Shown here in pieces: positions 43,437 to 51,357 of a stretch of DNA of 64,000 bases. The translations under genes were made by a program, and so were the position numbers. The notes beneath the pieces are model-generated. The model was not told where the DNA came from, did not search any database, and saw only the letters and a program-made list of their open reading frames with translations. Position 1 is the stretch's first letter. Every line of letters begins with the position of its first letter. The stretch is from Microcosmobacter mediterraneus. Its GTDB lineage: Bacteria; Bacteroidota; Bacteroidia; Flavobacteriales; Flavobacteriaceae. The stretch spans positions 496,001-560,000 of the forward strand of contig NZ_JAVRIA010000002.1 in NCBI RefSeq assembly GCF_031846265.1, read 5' to 3'.

Positions 43437-44189
43437 CTATTGTTTTACAAAGCGTTTTACTTGCGAGCTTTCGCCAGAACTAATCTTAATTATGTACACA
43501 CCTGCAGACCAATCTGAGATATCTAAGTCTCTAGATTCTGAATCGACAACAGAATTATAGACACGTTTTCCGAGTAAATTAAATACTTCTATTGTTGCAT
43601 CTGATAGTCCTTGAGAAAACTCTAAGGTTAAATTTGATGTGGCAGGATTTGGATAAACATTAAAGGCAGAAATTTCAAAATCATTGACACCTAATAGTGT
43701 TTCCCAAAATGCAGAACCGTTTTGAGCACCATTACCAATATATTCATAAGGAGGAGTGACCTGAACATTATCTCCTGCAGACCATATACCTTTAGTTACA
43801 GCAACATCTTCTCTACCAGCCGGAAACGGAAAACTTCCATTCCATTGCAGAAAATCTTGCATTGCAGTATCTGATCCAAAACTACTAGAGTTAAATAAAC
43901 CTAAATCTGAAGCGGCAGCTAAATTTACAGAACTTGTCACAGTAACTTCCTCACCATTTGAAAGGTCTAAATCGCCTTCAGTAACTGTCATTAAACCAAT
44001 TCTTCCATATGAGATCTGAGCGCAAAACCAATAGTTGTCAACGGGTTGTTGTGAGCCAAAGTTTTTTAACGTTACTGAATTAGTTGCTGGGTCAACTTTT
44101 ACAATACGCACTTGCGCATTTAAAAGTGTACATACCACTGAAAACATTAGACATGTCATCAGCATTTTTAAAGTGTAATTGTTTTTCAT
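43437..44189 (-). CDS. T9SS type A sorting-domain protein
   Basis: A 250-residue protein with signal peptide (TCLMFSVVCTLLNAQ), a domain of about 145 residues (VRIVKVDPATNSVTLKNFGSQ...) recalling lamin-tail-like beta-sandwiches, and a type A sorting domain (about 178-250: FNVYPNPATSNLTLEF ... VYIIKISSGESSQVKRFVKQ-like). It should be exported by the type IX system and held on the surface. The N-terminal domain has a conserved-looking WFCAQISYGRIG core. Function unknown. It lies between the OB-fold gene (11-bp gap) and the DUF5777 gene. Confidence 0.85.
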   Translation of the reverse strand: MKNNYTLKMLMTCLMFSVVCTLLNAQVRIVKVDPATNSVTLKNFGSQQPVDNYWFCAQISYGRIGLMTVTEGDLDLSNGEEVTVTSSVNLAAASDLGLFNSSSFGSDTAMQDFLQWNGSFPFPAGREDVAVTKGIWSAGDNVQVTPPYEYIGNGAQNGSAFWETLLGVNDFEISAFNVYPNPATSNLTLEFSQGLSDATIEVFNLLGKRVYNSVVDSESRDLDISDWSAGVYIIKISSGESSQVKRFVKQ

Positions 44190-44200
44190 TTTAATTGATT

Positions 44201-44581
44201 TTAATTGTTAATAATATAGCATTGATCAAGCTTTATTTGCTCCAGCAAATCATCATAACCAATAACTCGTCCTTTTAATTGAATTGAATCCTTAACTTTT
44301 AAGGTATTTGTGGAATTTAATTGACAAAATAATGTATTATCTATAGTAATATCACTTGGATTAGATTCTGTAATTACGCCAAGAACCTCTATTACTTTAT
44401 CTAAATAAATTTCTTCAGCAGTGGTGGAGTTTTCTAAAAACTCTTCAGCTATTTCTTTTGTTGTAACCATAAATGCTGAGGCTTCATTTTCAATATCTCT
44501 ATGGTCTTTATAGATATAATTATAGCCAATAATTGCTGCAATTATTAGGACTACTAATGCTATATATAGTTTCTTCTTCAT
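44201..44581 (-). CDS. membrane-anchored OB-fold protein, tRNA_anti-like
   Basis: A 126-residue protein with an N-terminal membrane anchor (LYIALVVLIIAAIIGYNYIY) and a soluble domain: YLDKVIEVLGVITESNPSDITIDNTLFCQL ... SIQLKGRVIGYDDLLEQIKLDQCYI. This matches the tRNA_anti-like/OUB OB-fold family of small envelope proteins, which need not bind nucleic acid. It heads the T9SS-DUF5777-cytochrome-YceI set and follows a 99-bp gap with two hairpins after the acidic lipoprotein gene. Confidence 0.8.
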   Translation of the reverse strand: MKKKLYIALVVLIIAAIIGYNYIYKDHRDIENEASAFMVTTKEIAEEFLENSTTAEEIYLDKVIEVLGVITESNPSDITIDNTLFCQLNSTNTLKVKDSIQLKGRVIGYDDLLEQIKLDQCYIINN

Positions 44582-44596
44582 TTTACCTGATAATAA

Positions 44597-44675
44597 GGAT
44601 TACTGTTTTAGAGAACCTTATCTAAAACAGCAATCCAAGGTGTGAAATTCTTCTTTTTCATAGACTTAATTTCAC
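44597..44675 (-). promoter_or_regulatory. two tandem hairpins between lipoprotein and OB-fold genes
   Basis: Hairpin A: GGATTACTGTTTTAGA (44597-44612) pairs with 44621-44636, 15 of 16 bp, 8-nt loop. Hairpin B: GTGAAATT (44642-44649) pairs with AATTTCAC (44668-44675). Neither has a T tract on the minus strand, so they may be attenuating or stabilising elements. Confidence 0.55.
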
Positions 44676-44680
44676 GGTTA

Positions 44681-46102
44681 TTATAGTTTTTCAAGAGTTA
44701 AAAAATCTTCGGTTCCATCACCTAAATCAATTTCTCTTAACATAATTGTTGTAGCGCTAATACTTACGACTTCCCAATCTTCAATTAATCTAAATAAAGG
44801 TGCTATTGGATCACCAAAATTTATGTTTAATTCTAAGTCTTCTTCCTCTCCTGGTAAGGTAGACCACCAACCATAATATGTAATGACTGAATCTTCGACT
44901 TCAAGTGAGCCATTGCTCAAAAAATTTAGAGTAAACACGTTAAAATCAGAGGTAAGATCAGAATCATCAAAATAATATGAAACTTCCCAACTACCAGTTA
45001 ATAATGTTGAAGTTAAAATAGTATCATCGAAACTATCACAAGTGGCGACATAGCGTATTTTATCATCACCAAGATTCAAATCAAATTTTGTTTGATCATT
45101 GTCTGTTGTAATCTCATGTAAAATCCAATCATTATTGCAATCTGGTAGACTTGGGACATCTATCGTAACTATTATGTTATTGCCAGAGCCACTAGCTTGC
45201 CATGTTCCTGGATAAGACCAAATAGCATAATCAGCAACCATAGTACCATCAGATGAAAATGAGAACTCATAACCAACATAATAATCTTCATCATTAACGT
45301 TACGTTCTAAATTATCAACTGTCCAAAGGGAACAGTTGGCTAAAAGAGTTTCCAATTGAGTAACTGTACAGTCATTACAATCATCATCGTTGTAATTGTA
45401 ATCATCATCTTCATCACAGGTATCTAAATTGTTCTCAATAGTAGTTTCTAATTCATCAACAGTGGTAACTTGTATCGTAGAATTATCATACAGAAAAACG
45501 TTTACAGGCAACTCTAGGCTAATTATATCCTCAGTAGTTATGGTACTTATGAAGGTATGAAACTCTTGATCATTAAAAAATGTGTAAGTGTCTAGTGCTT
45601 CACTAATAGTATTAAAAACAGATGTTGTAATAGGATAGTCAAAATCTATGCATTCAATATCTTCATCAAAAATATTTTCGCCATTGCAATTAGACCTAAT
45701 GGCGTTTAGTTGCGATTGGTTTTCAACTTGGAGTGTATTAAATTCAGTAGTAATTACAGTGATAGGATATACAATATCTACATCATCTAGATCATCATCA
45801 AAAAGATCTAATATATCTTCAACTGTGTCTAAATCATTAATGGACTCAATAGTAATGTCATGTCCATTTACAGTAACATTTATTGGCCATTGTATAGATA
45901 TACAGTTACCTTGATCTATAATATTATCTATGGATCCATCATTTAAAGGCAGACGCTGCAACATATTTGCAACAATTGAGCCTGAAACAATGGCATTATC
46001 TTTTGGAGGTTGAATAATTTCTATTTCTTCTTTCCTACAAGATGCTAAGCACAATACTACAAGGAAAAGTGGTAATATGTTGGTTTTTATATGATTTATC
46101 AT
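44681..46102 (-). CDS. acidic surface lipoprotein, divergent from ECF sigma gene
   Basis: The ATG at 46102 (MINHIKTNILPLF) is preferred: it gives a lipoprotein signal (LVVLCLASC), while the upstream ATG at 46135 would lie directly against the 26-bp promoter-like element. After lipidated Cys the residues RKEE fit the X-K-(D/E)2 surface-export pattern. The 473-residue protein has two or three similar N-terminal units (CISIQWPINVTVNG..., CIDFDYPITTSV..., LELPVNVFLYDN...), an Asp/Asn/Cys-rich patch (CDEDDDYNYNDDDCNDC, about 233-249) and two lipocalin-like C-terminal units (LWTVDNLER..., LTGSWEVSYYF...). Function unknown. The shared upstream element suggests that it works with the TonB receptor at 47684. 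Confidence 0.75.
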   Translation of the reverse strand: MINHIKTNILPLFLVVLCLASCRKEEIEIIQPPKDNAIVSGSIVANMLQRLPLNDGSIDNIIDQGNCISIQWPINVTVNGHDITIESINDLDTVEDILDLFDDDLDDVDIVYPITVITTEFNTLQVENQSQLNAIRSNCNGENIFDEDIECIDFDYPITTSVFNTISEALDTYTFFNDQEFHTFISTITTEDIISLELPVNVFLYDNSTIQVTTVDELETTIENNLDTCDEDDDYNYNDDDCNDCTVTQLETLLANCSLWTVDNLERNVNDEDYYVGYEFSFSSDGTMVADYAIWSYPGTWQASGSGNNIIVTIDVPSLPDCNNDWILHEITTDNDQTKFDLNLGDDKIRYVATCDSFDDTILTSTLLTGSWEVSYYFDDSDLTSDFNVFTLNFLSNGSLEVEDSVITYYGWWSTLPGEEEDLELNINFGDPIAPLFRLIEDWEVVSISATTIMLREIDLGDGTEDFLTLEKL

Positions 46103-46137
46103 TTTAAACGCGTAAAAAATCGCTTTTATATACATTA

Positions 46138-46163
46138 AACAACTAACTTTTAAAATCTCCTGA
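46138..46163 (-). promoter_or_regulatory. 26-bp element, copy 1, upstream of the acidic lipoprotein gene
   Basis: On the minus strand it contains AGGAGATTTTAAAAGTTAGT and is identical over all 26 bases to the plus-strand copy at 46739-46764. It ends 35 nt before the lipoprotein ATG. Proposed as a promoter for the neighbouring ECF sigma factor. Confidence 0.65.
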
Positions 46164-46186
46164 AATTATTTAAAAAAATATTTATT

Positions 46187-46194
46187 TACCTTTA
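46187..46194 (+). promoter_or_regulatory. weak -7-like box (TACCTTTA) before the sigma gene
   Basis: One mismatch from TAnnTTTG, 19 bp upstream of the TTG start codon at 46214; no -33 TTG is visible. Confidence 0.25.
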
Positions 46195-46213
46195 GGCATC
46201 TTAAAAATAAACC

Positions 46214-46738
46214 TTGTCAGAAGACCTACACCATTCCGTTTGCGAAAAAAGAATTTTTGAACGTATTTATAATAAATACGCAAAAGACTTACATGACTTT
46301 TTGTATTACAAGTTTGGAGCACAATACAGTCCCAACGATAAAGCACAGGATGCGTTTGTAAAGCTTTGGAATAATTGTAAAAAAGTATCAGTGTCTAAGG
46401 CAAAATCGTTTTTATTTACAGTTGCTAATAATATGGTGTTAAACGATATAAAGCACCAAAAAGTAGTTTTAAATTACGAAAAAAGAGACCATAAAGGCCA
46501 TACTAACGAAACACCAGAATTTCTTTTAGAACAAGATGAATTTTTACAACGATACCAACGTGTTTTAAGTAGCTTAACCGAAGAACAACGCGTGGCTTTT
46601 TTATTAAGTAAAGCAGAAGGGAAAACACATGCTCAAATTGCTGAAGAATTAGGTGTTACAAAAAAGGTTGTAGAATATAGAATTTATTCAGCTTTTAAAA
46701 TTTTAAAAGACCAATTAGAAGGATTCAAATTAAAATAA
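46214..46738 (+). CDS. ECF-type RNA polymerase sigma factor, TTG start
   Basis: This 174-residue sigma factor has region 2 (about 12-85: YNKYAKDLHDFLYYKFG, AQDAFVKLWNN) and region 4 (about 110-168: LTEEQRVAFLLSKAEGKTHAQIAEELGVTKKVVEYRIYSA split across the helix-turn-helix), the Bacteroidetes FecI-like class. No ATG is available near the N-terminus; an in-frame stop lies at 46208, so the TTG at 46214 is the likely start, which would lower translation. It is followed by fecR and an STN-TonB receptor, the classical trans-envelope signalling set, and flanked by inverted 26-bp elements. Confidence 0.92.
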   Translation: MSEDLHHSVCEKRIFERIYNKYAKDLHDFLYYKFGAQYSPNDKAQDAFVKLWNNCKKVSVSKAKSFLFTVANNMVLNDIKHQKVVLNYEKRDHKGHTNETPEFLLEQDEFLQRYQRVLSSLTEEQRVAFLLSKAEGKTHAQIAEELGVTKKVVEYRIYSAFKILKDQLEGFKLK

Positions 46739-46764
46739 TCAGGAGATTTTAAAAGTTAGTTGTT
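46739..46764 (+). promoter_or_regulatory. 26-bp element, copy 2, upstream of fecR
   Basis: Contains AGGAGATTTTAAAAGTTAGT and is a perfect inverted copy of 46138-46163. It begins at the last base of the sigma stop codon's neighbourhood and ends 21 nt before the fecR ATG, in the direction of that gene. Confidence 0.65.
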
Positions 46765-46785
46765 ATATAGGTAACAGAAGAGATT

Positions 46786-47700
46786 ATGAACACCGAAGAA
46801 TTATTAGAAAAATGGTTATCTAACACACTAACAGATGCTGAACAAACAGCATTTGATAGGCTTGATGATGCCTCATTAAATAAGGCTATTGTTGAAGGTG
46901 CCAAACATTTTAAAGCCTCTAATTTTTCTGAAGTTAATGATTTTATGAGTTTTGAAAATTCATATTTAAATTCTACTGATCTTAATCCTAAACCTAGGAT
47001 TTGGGAAACCCCTTTATTTAAAATCGCAGCAGTATTTTTAATTTCCTTAGGTTTATTTTTTACTATTTTTCAAAAAAATGAAATTGAGATTAAGACACTT
47101 GCAAGTGAAAAAATAGAACTGTCCTTACCAGATCAATCCTCAGTTAAATTAAATGCATTATCTGAGTTAACATATAATAAAAAAACATGGTCAGAGAAAA
47201 GAGCGCTTCAATTAAAAGGTGAAGCGTATTTTAAAGTCACCAAAGGCAGCACATTCGATGTTATTACAGATGATGGTACTGTTACAGTAGTAGGTACTGA
47301 GTTTAACGTTAAACAACGCCTTAACTATTTTGAAGTTACTTGTTATGAAGGTATTGTAAAAGTTACAACTCCAACAAACGAAAAACGTCTTAATGCTGGC
47401 GATAGCTTTCTATTGCTTAATAATAACTTTAAAACGGCTAAGACGTTTTCTACTGTTCCTGACTGGACAGAAAACAGAAGTACTTTTAATGCAATTCCAC
47501 TGTCCGAAGTTTTACAAGAAATAGAGCGTCAGTATACTATAGAAATAACGTCTCTTAATATTGATACTAATAGATTATTTACAGGATCCTTTACACATAA
47601 CAATCTTGAGGATGCGCTCAAATCTGTAACCTTACCAATGAACATGAGCTTTGAGTTAAGTAAAACTAAGCAAGTTATCATTAATGGGAATAAAGATTAG
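46786..47700 (+). CDS. FecR family anti-sigma factor
   Basis: This 304-residue inner-membrane protein has a short cytoplasmic N-terminus (about 1-75, LLEKWLSNTLTDAEQ) that should hold the sigma factor, one membrane helix (about 80-98, FKIAAVFLISLGLFFTIF), a periplasmic FecR domain (about 105-200: SVKLNALSELTYNKKTW, GEAYFKVT, GTEFNVKQ) and a C-terminal DUF4974-type domain (about 225-300) that contacts the receptor. It relays receptor occupancy to the sigma factor. Its stop overlaps the TonB-receptor start by 17 bp. Confidence 0.93.
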   Translation: MNTEELLEKWLSNTLTDAEQTAFDRLDDASLNKAIVEGAKHFKASNFSEVNDFMSFENSYLNSTDLNPKPRIWETPLFKIAAVFLISLGLFFTIFQKNEIEIKTLASEKIELSLPDQSSVKLNALSELTYNKKTWSEKRALQLKGEAYFKVTKGSTFDVITDDGTVTVVGTEFNVKQRLNYFEVTCYEGIVKVTTPTNEKRLNAGDSFLLLNNNFKTAKTFSTVPDWTENRSTFNAIPLSEVLQEIERQYTIEITSLNIDTNRLFTGSFTHNNLEDALKSVTLPMNMSFELSKTKQVIINGNKD

Positions 47701-50188
47701 AAAGACTTTTCTGCTCACATCTATCTGTGTTTTTTTCTGTTTTAAATTAAATGCACAAGATCAACAATCGCTTAAAACGGTTTTAGTTCAAATAGAAGAA
47801 CAATTTGCTATCAACTTTAATTATGCGGAAGACGCTGTTAAGGATATTGTTATTACAACGCCTAAACAATCACAATCACTTGATACCATTCTTCAGTATT
47901 TACAAAATGAAACCGGTTTAGTATTTATAAAAATGAGTGAGAACGTAGTCCTCATTCAGGTTAAAAACGATTTGTCTTTATGTGGTTATTTAAGAGATAA
48001 AGACACCAATACTCCAATTCCTTTTGCGACAATTAAAAGCTTAAATATATCAACAATTACTGATGATAATGGGTTTTTTAATATCACTGTAGCTAATGAA
48101 AATAATATCATAGAGATTAGGCATATTGGTTACAAAACCATGGAGCAGTCTTTAAAAGATTTTAAGCAAACCAAATGTTCTGATGTATTTTTACAACCCG
48201 ATATTGAGGTACTCTCAGAAATAGTATTATCTAATTATATAGTTAACGGAATCACTAAAATAAATGATGGATCCTTTAAGATAGATTTTAAAAATTTTGA
48301 TATACTTCCAGGTCTTATCGATACAGATGTGCTCCAAGCAGTACAGGCTTTCCCAGGAATTATTAGTAGTAACGAAACTGTTTCTAATATTAACATTAGA
48401 GGTGGAACTAATGATCAAAATCTTATACTTTGGGATGGTATAAAAATGTATCAGTCTGGACATTTTTTTGGTCTAATATCCATGTATAATCCTCAGATTA
48501 CCGAACGCGTTTATCTAAAAAAAAACGGAACTGGTTCGGATTACACAGATGGTGTTTCTGGTTCCATTTTAATGGAAACAGCAGAGAAAGTTAATACTGA
48601 ATTTAAAGGTAACATAGGTGTTAACTTAATTGATGTCAATGGTTTTGTAGATGTAGCATTAAGTTCTAAATCCTCCATTCAGGTTGCAGCTCGTAAATCT
48701 ATAAGTGATATTGTACAAACACCACTTTATAAAGCGTATTTTGATAGAATTTCTCAAGACACAGAACTTGTAAGCACGACGAGCATAGTTAATTCTGATC
48801 AGGAATTTAATTTTTATGACACCTCTCTTAGGTGGATTTACAACATAAGTGATAAGGATGAACTACGCGTTAACTTCATTAATGTTGCCAATCAATTAAA
48901 GTTTAACGAATCTGCTCTAATTGATGTGCAATCAACATCTAAAGAAAGTAGTTTAAGTCAGAATAGTATTGCAGCAGCTATTCACTATAAAAGACAATGG
49001 AATACTAATTTTAGTTCAGATATTCATGTATATGAAACGGATTATAAGCTTAAATCTATCAATGTAAATATTTTAGATTCTCAGCGGTTTCTTCAAGAAA
49101 ATAAAATTTCTGAAACCAGTATTAAACTTAACACAAACTATGCTATTAGTGAACATTTAAATCTATTAAATGGTTATCAGTTTGTTGAAACACAAATCAC
49201 TAATTTAGATGACGTTGATTTACCTGTATTTAGAATTCTAATTTCTGAAGTTGTAAGAACACATGGATTGTACTCTGAGGTAAATTACAAATCACCAAAT
49301 AAAAACACCTCTTTAAATGGTGGTCTTAGATACAATTATATTGGTAAGTTAAAAAAATCTATTCTAGAACCTCGTTTAAGTTTTAACCAACGCTTATCAG
49401 ATCATTTTTCGTTAGAAGTCCTTGCGGAATTTAAACATCAAAATACATCACAGATTATTAATTTTCAGAATGATTTTTTAGGTGTAGAAAAGCGACGATG
49501 GCAGCTTTCTAATGATATAGATATTCCTATACTTAGAAGTAAACAAATTTCAACAGGACTTAGTTTTAGTAAAAAAGGATGGTTACTAAGTTTAGATGGG
49601 TATTACAAGTTTATAGATGGTATTACTTCTCAAAGCCAAGGATTTCAAAATCAATATCAATTTATTAGAGCTAATGGAAGTTACGATGTTAAGGGTTTAG
49701 ACATGTTATTGCGTAAACAGTTTAAGACCTTTAATACTTGGTTAAGTTATGCTTATATGTCTAATAATTATACATTCAATAGTTTGGAGTCCAATCCGTT
49801 TCCCAGTAATTTAGATATTACACATGCTATTGCTTTTGGAGCAGCGTATAGTAAAAACCAATTAAAGATTTCGTCTGGTTTAAATTGGCATTCTGGTAAT
49901 CCAACCACAAGGCCAGTTCCAAATAATGATATTATTAATAACGCTGTAAATTTTGGTCCTACAAATACATCTAGTGTAAGAGATTATTTACGATTAGATG
50001 TTTCAGCCACCTATGATTTTTATTTAGGACAAACAACTAAGGCTAATATTGGTCTTTCTATTTGGAATCTATTAGACAGAGAAAATCAAATAAATAATTT
50101 CTATCGTATTAATAATGATGTGGTTAATGAGACTATTCAACGCTCACTAGGTATTACACCAAATCTTTCCTTTAGAGTTTATTTTTAA
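47684..50188 (+). CDS. TonB-dependent transducer/receptor with STN domain
   Basis: This 834-residue outer-membrane protein has a signal peptide (LTSICVFFCFKLNAQ), an N-terminal STN secretin/TonB domain (about 28-95, IEEQFAINFNYAEDAVKDIV) that signals to FecR, a carboxypeptidase-like domain (about 100-180), a plug (about 205-300, NINIRGGTNDQNLILWDG) and a barrel ending LSFRVYF. No SusD-like gene follows. The only secreted protein tied to it by a shared upstream element is the acidic lipoprotein at 44681-46102. The ligand is unknown. Confidence 0.92.
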   Translation: MGIKIRKTFLLTSICVFFCFKLNAQDQQSLKTVLVQIEEQFAINFNYAEDAVKDIVITTPKQSQSLDTILQYLQNETGLVFIKMSENVVLIQVKNDLSLCGYLRDKDTNTPIPFATIKSLNISTITDDNGFFNITVANENNIIEIRHIGYKTMEQSLKDFKQTKCSDVFLQPDIEVLSEIVLSNYIVNGITKINDGSFKIDFKNFDILPGLIDTDVLQAVQAFPGIISSNETVSNINIRGGTNDQNLILWDGIKMYQSGHFFGLISMYNPQITERVYLKKNGTGSDYTDGVSGSILMETAEKVNTEFKGNIGVNLIDVNGFVDVALSSKSSIQVAARKSISDIVQTPLYKAYFDRISQDTELVSTTSIVNSDQEFNFYDTSLRWIYNISDKDELRVNFINVANQLKFNESALIDVQSTSKESSLSQNSIAAAIHYKRQWNTNFSSDIHVYETDYKLKSINVNILDSQRFLQENKISETSIKLNTNYAISEHLNLLNGYQFVETQITNLDDVDLPVFRILISEVVRTHGLYSEVNYKSPNKNTSLNGGLRYNYIGKLKKSILEPRLSFNQRLSDHFSLEVLAEFKHQNTSQIINFQNDFLGVEKRRWQLSNDIDIPILRSKQISTGLSFSKKGWLLSLDGYYKFIDGITSQSQGFQNQYQFIRANGSYDVKGLDMLLRKQFKTFNTWLSYAYMSNNYTFNSLESNPFPSNLDITHAIAFGAAYSKNQLKISSGLNWHSGNPTTRPVPNNDIINNAVNFGPTNTSSVRDYLRLDVSATYDFYLGQTTKANIGLSIWNLLDRENQINNFYRINNDVVNETIQRSLGITPNLSFRVYF

Positions 50189-50191
50189 TTA

Positions 50192-50225
50192 TTGGGTTTA
50201 AATTGTAATTTTGAATTAAACCCAA
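50192..50225. promoter_or_regulatory. 10-bp hairpin between TonB receptor and HupE/UreJ genes
   Basis: TTGGGTTTAA (50192-50201) pairs perfectly with TTAAACCCAA (50216-50225). The 14-nt loop holds TAATTTTG, an exact TAnnTTTG match. It has no T tract, so it is more likely an operator or leader structure than a terminator. Confidence 0.45.
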
Positions 50226-50235
50226 ACCACACGCT

Positions 50236-50826
50236 ATGCTTGACGAATTTTGGTTTAATATAAAATATGGCATCAACCATGTTCTAGATCCTAATGGATA
50301 CGATCATGTACTTTTTTTAATGGTGCTTGCTATACCTTATCTCTATAAAGATTGGAAACGTGTACTAATTTTAGTGTCTTTATTTACATTTGGACATACT
50401 TTATCACTTGTCTTAGCAGCCTATGGAGTAGTCAGTGTTAATGGCGAAGTCGTAGAGTTTTTAATTCCTGTTACTATTTTAGCTGTTGCCCTGTATAATG
50501 TATTTACAGCTGGTAAAACGTCTAAGAATCAGAATATAAATCTTATAGGACTTTCAACTTTATTTTTTGGGTTGGTACATGGATTAGGTTTTGCCAGAGA
50601 ATTTGCAATGTTTGCAGGAGAATCAGACAACAAACTTGTACTATTAATTGAGTTTGCATTAGGTATTGAAATTGCTCAAGTTATCATTGTATTTGTAGTT
50701 TTATTTTTAGGCTTTTTAGGGCAAACTATCTTCAGGTTCTCTAAACGCGATTGGATTATGGTAGTTTCTGCAATTGTTGTTGGGTTATGTATTCCTATGA
50801 TTCTTGGGAGTGATCTCTTATCTTAA
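50236..50826 (+). CDS. HupE/UreJ family membrane protein
   Basis: A 196-residue protein with about six membrane helices. The N-terminal GINHVLDPNGYDHVLFL carries the H-x(6)-GxDH-like pattern of HupE/UreJ proteins, with further His in FTFGHTLSL and FGLVHGLGFARE. HupE/UreJ are low-capacity nickel or cobalt permeases in hydrogenase and urease loci; neither is seen here. A metal-transport or general membrane role is possible. It follows the TonB receptor by 47 bp. Confidence 0.88.
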   Translation: MLDEFWFNIKYGINHVLDPNGYDHVLFLMVLAIPYLYKDWKRVLILVSLFTFGHTLSLVLAAYGVVSVNGEVVEFLIPVTILAVALYNVFTAGKTSKNQNINLIGLSTLFFGLVHGLGFAREFAMFAGESDNKLVLLIEFALGIEIAQVIIVFVVLFLGFLGQTIFRFSKRDWIMVVSAIVVGLCIPMILGSDLLS

Positions 50827-50877
50827 AATTCTTTAGATTTTTCATTACATATTGGTAAAACTTTAACTTCAAACACA

Positions 50878-50908
50878 TTGTATAAACAACACTAACCAAC
50901 TATATTCG
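50878..50908 (+). promoter_or_regulatory. candidate promoter of the deaminase-ctpA operon
   Basis: TTG (50878-50880), exactly 20 bp, TATATTCG (50901-50908), one mismatch from TAnnTTTG; the ATG follows 17 bp later at 50926. Confidence 0.45.
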
Positions 50909-50925
50909 TTAATTCAATACATCAC

Positions 50926-51357
50926 ATGTCTAAAGACAAACAATTACGTTACGATAAAGCCTATTTAAGGATTGCGAAAGAATGGGGAAAATTATCGCAT
51001 TGCAAACGCAAGCAAGTAGGTGCGTTAATTGTAAAAGATCGTATGATAATTTCTGATGGTTATAATGGAACACCAACAGGATTTGAAAATTACTGTGAAG
51101 ATGATGAAGGATACACTAAATGGTATGTTTTGCATGCAGAAGCTAATGCTATTTTAAAAGTAGCAGCATCTACACAATCGTGTAAAGGTTCAACGTTGTA
51201 TATTACCTTGTCACCTTGTAAAGAATGTAGTAAATTAATTCATCAGGCAGGAATAATCAGAGTTGTATATAGTGAAGCCTATAAGGATGATTCTGGATTA
51301 CGATTTTTAGAAAAGGCAGGCATTGATTTACAAATAATTGAAGATTTAAAAGCATAA
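50926..51357 (+). CDS. dCMP/deoxycytidylate deaminase family protein
   Basis: This 143-residue zinc enzyme has the cytidine-deaminase signature HAEANAI (about 72-78, His ligand and catalytic Glu) and PCKECSKLI (about 96-104, two Cys ligands). It probably deaminates dCMP to dUMP to supply thymidylate; ComEB is the relative in Bacillus. Its stop codon overlaps the next gene's ATG by one base (TAATG), showing translational coupling to the S41 protease gene. Confidence 0.93.
   Translation: MSKDKQLRYDKAYLRIAKEWGKLSHCKRKQVGALIVKDRMIISDGYNGTPTGFENYCEDDEGYTKWYVLHAEANAILKVAASTQSCKGSTLYITLSPCKECSKLIHQAGIIRVVYSEAYKDDSGLRFLEKAGIDLQIIEDLKA

Noticed and set aside
50192..50225. Terminator of the TonB-receptor gene
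   Set aside because: The hairpin is followed by ACCACAC, not a T tract, so it was kept only as a possible regulatory structure.
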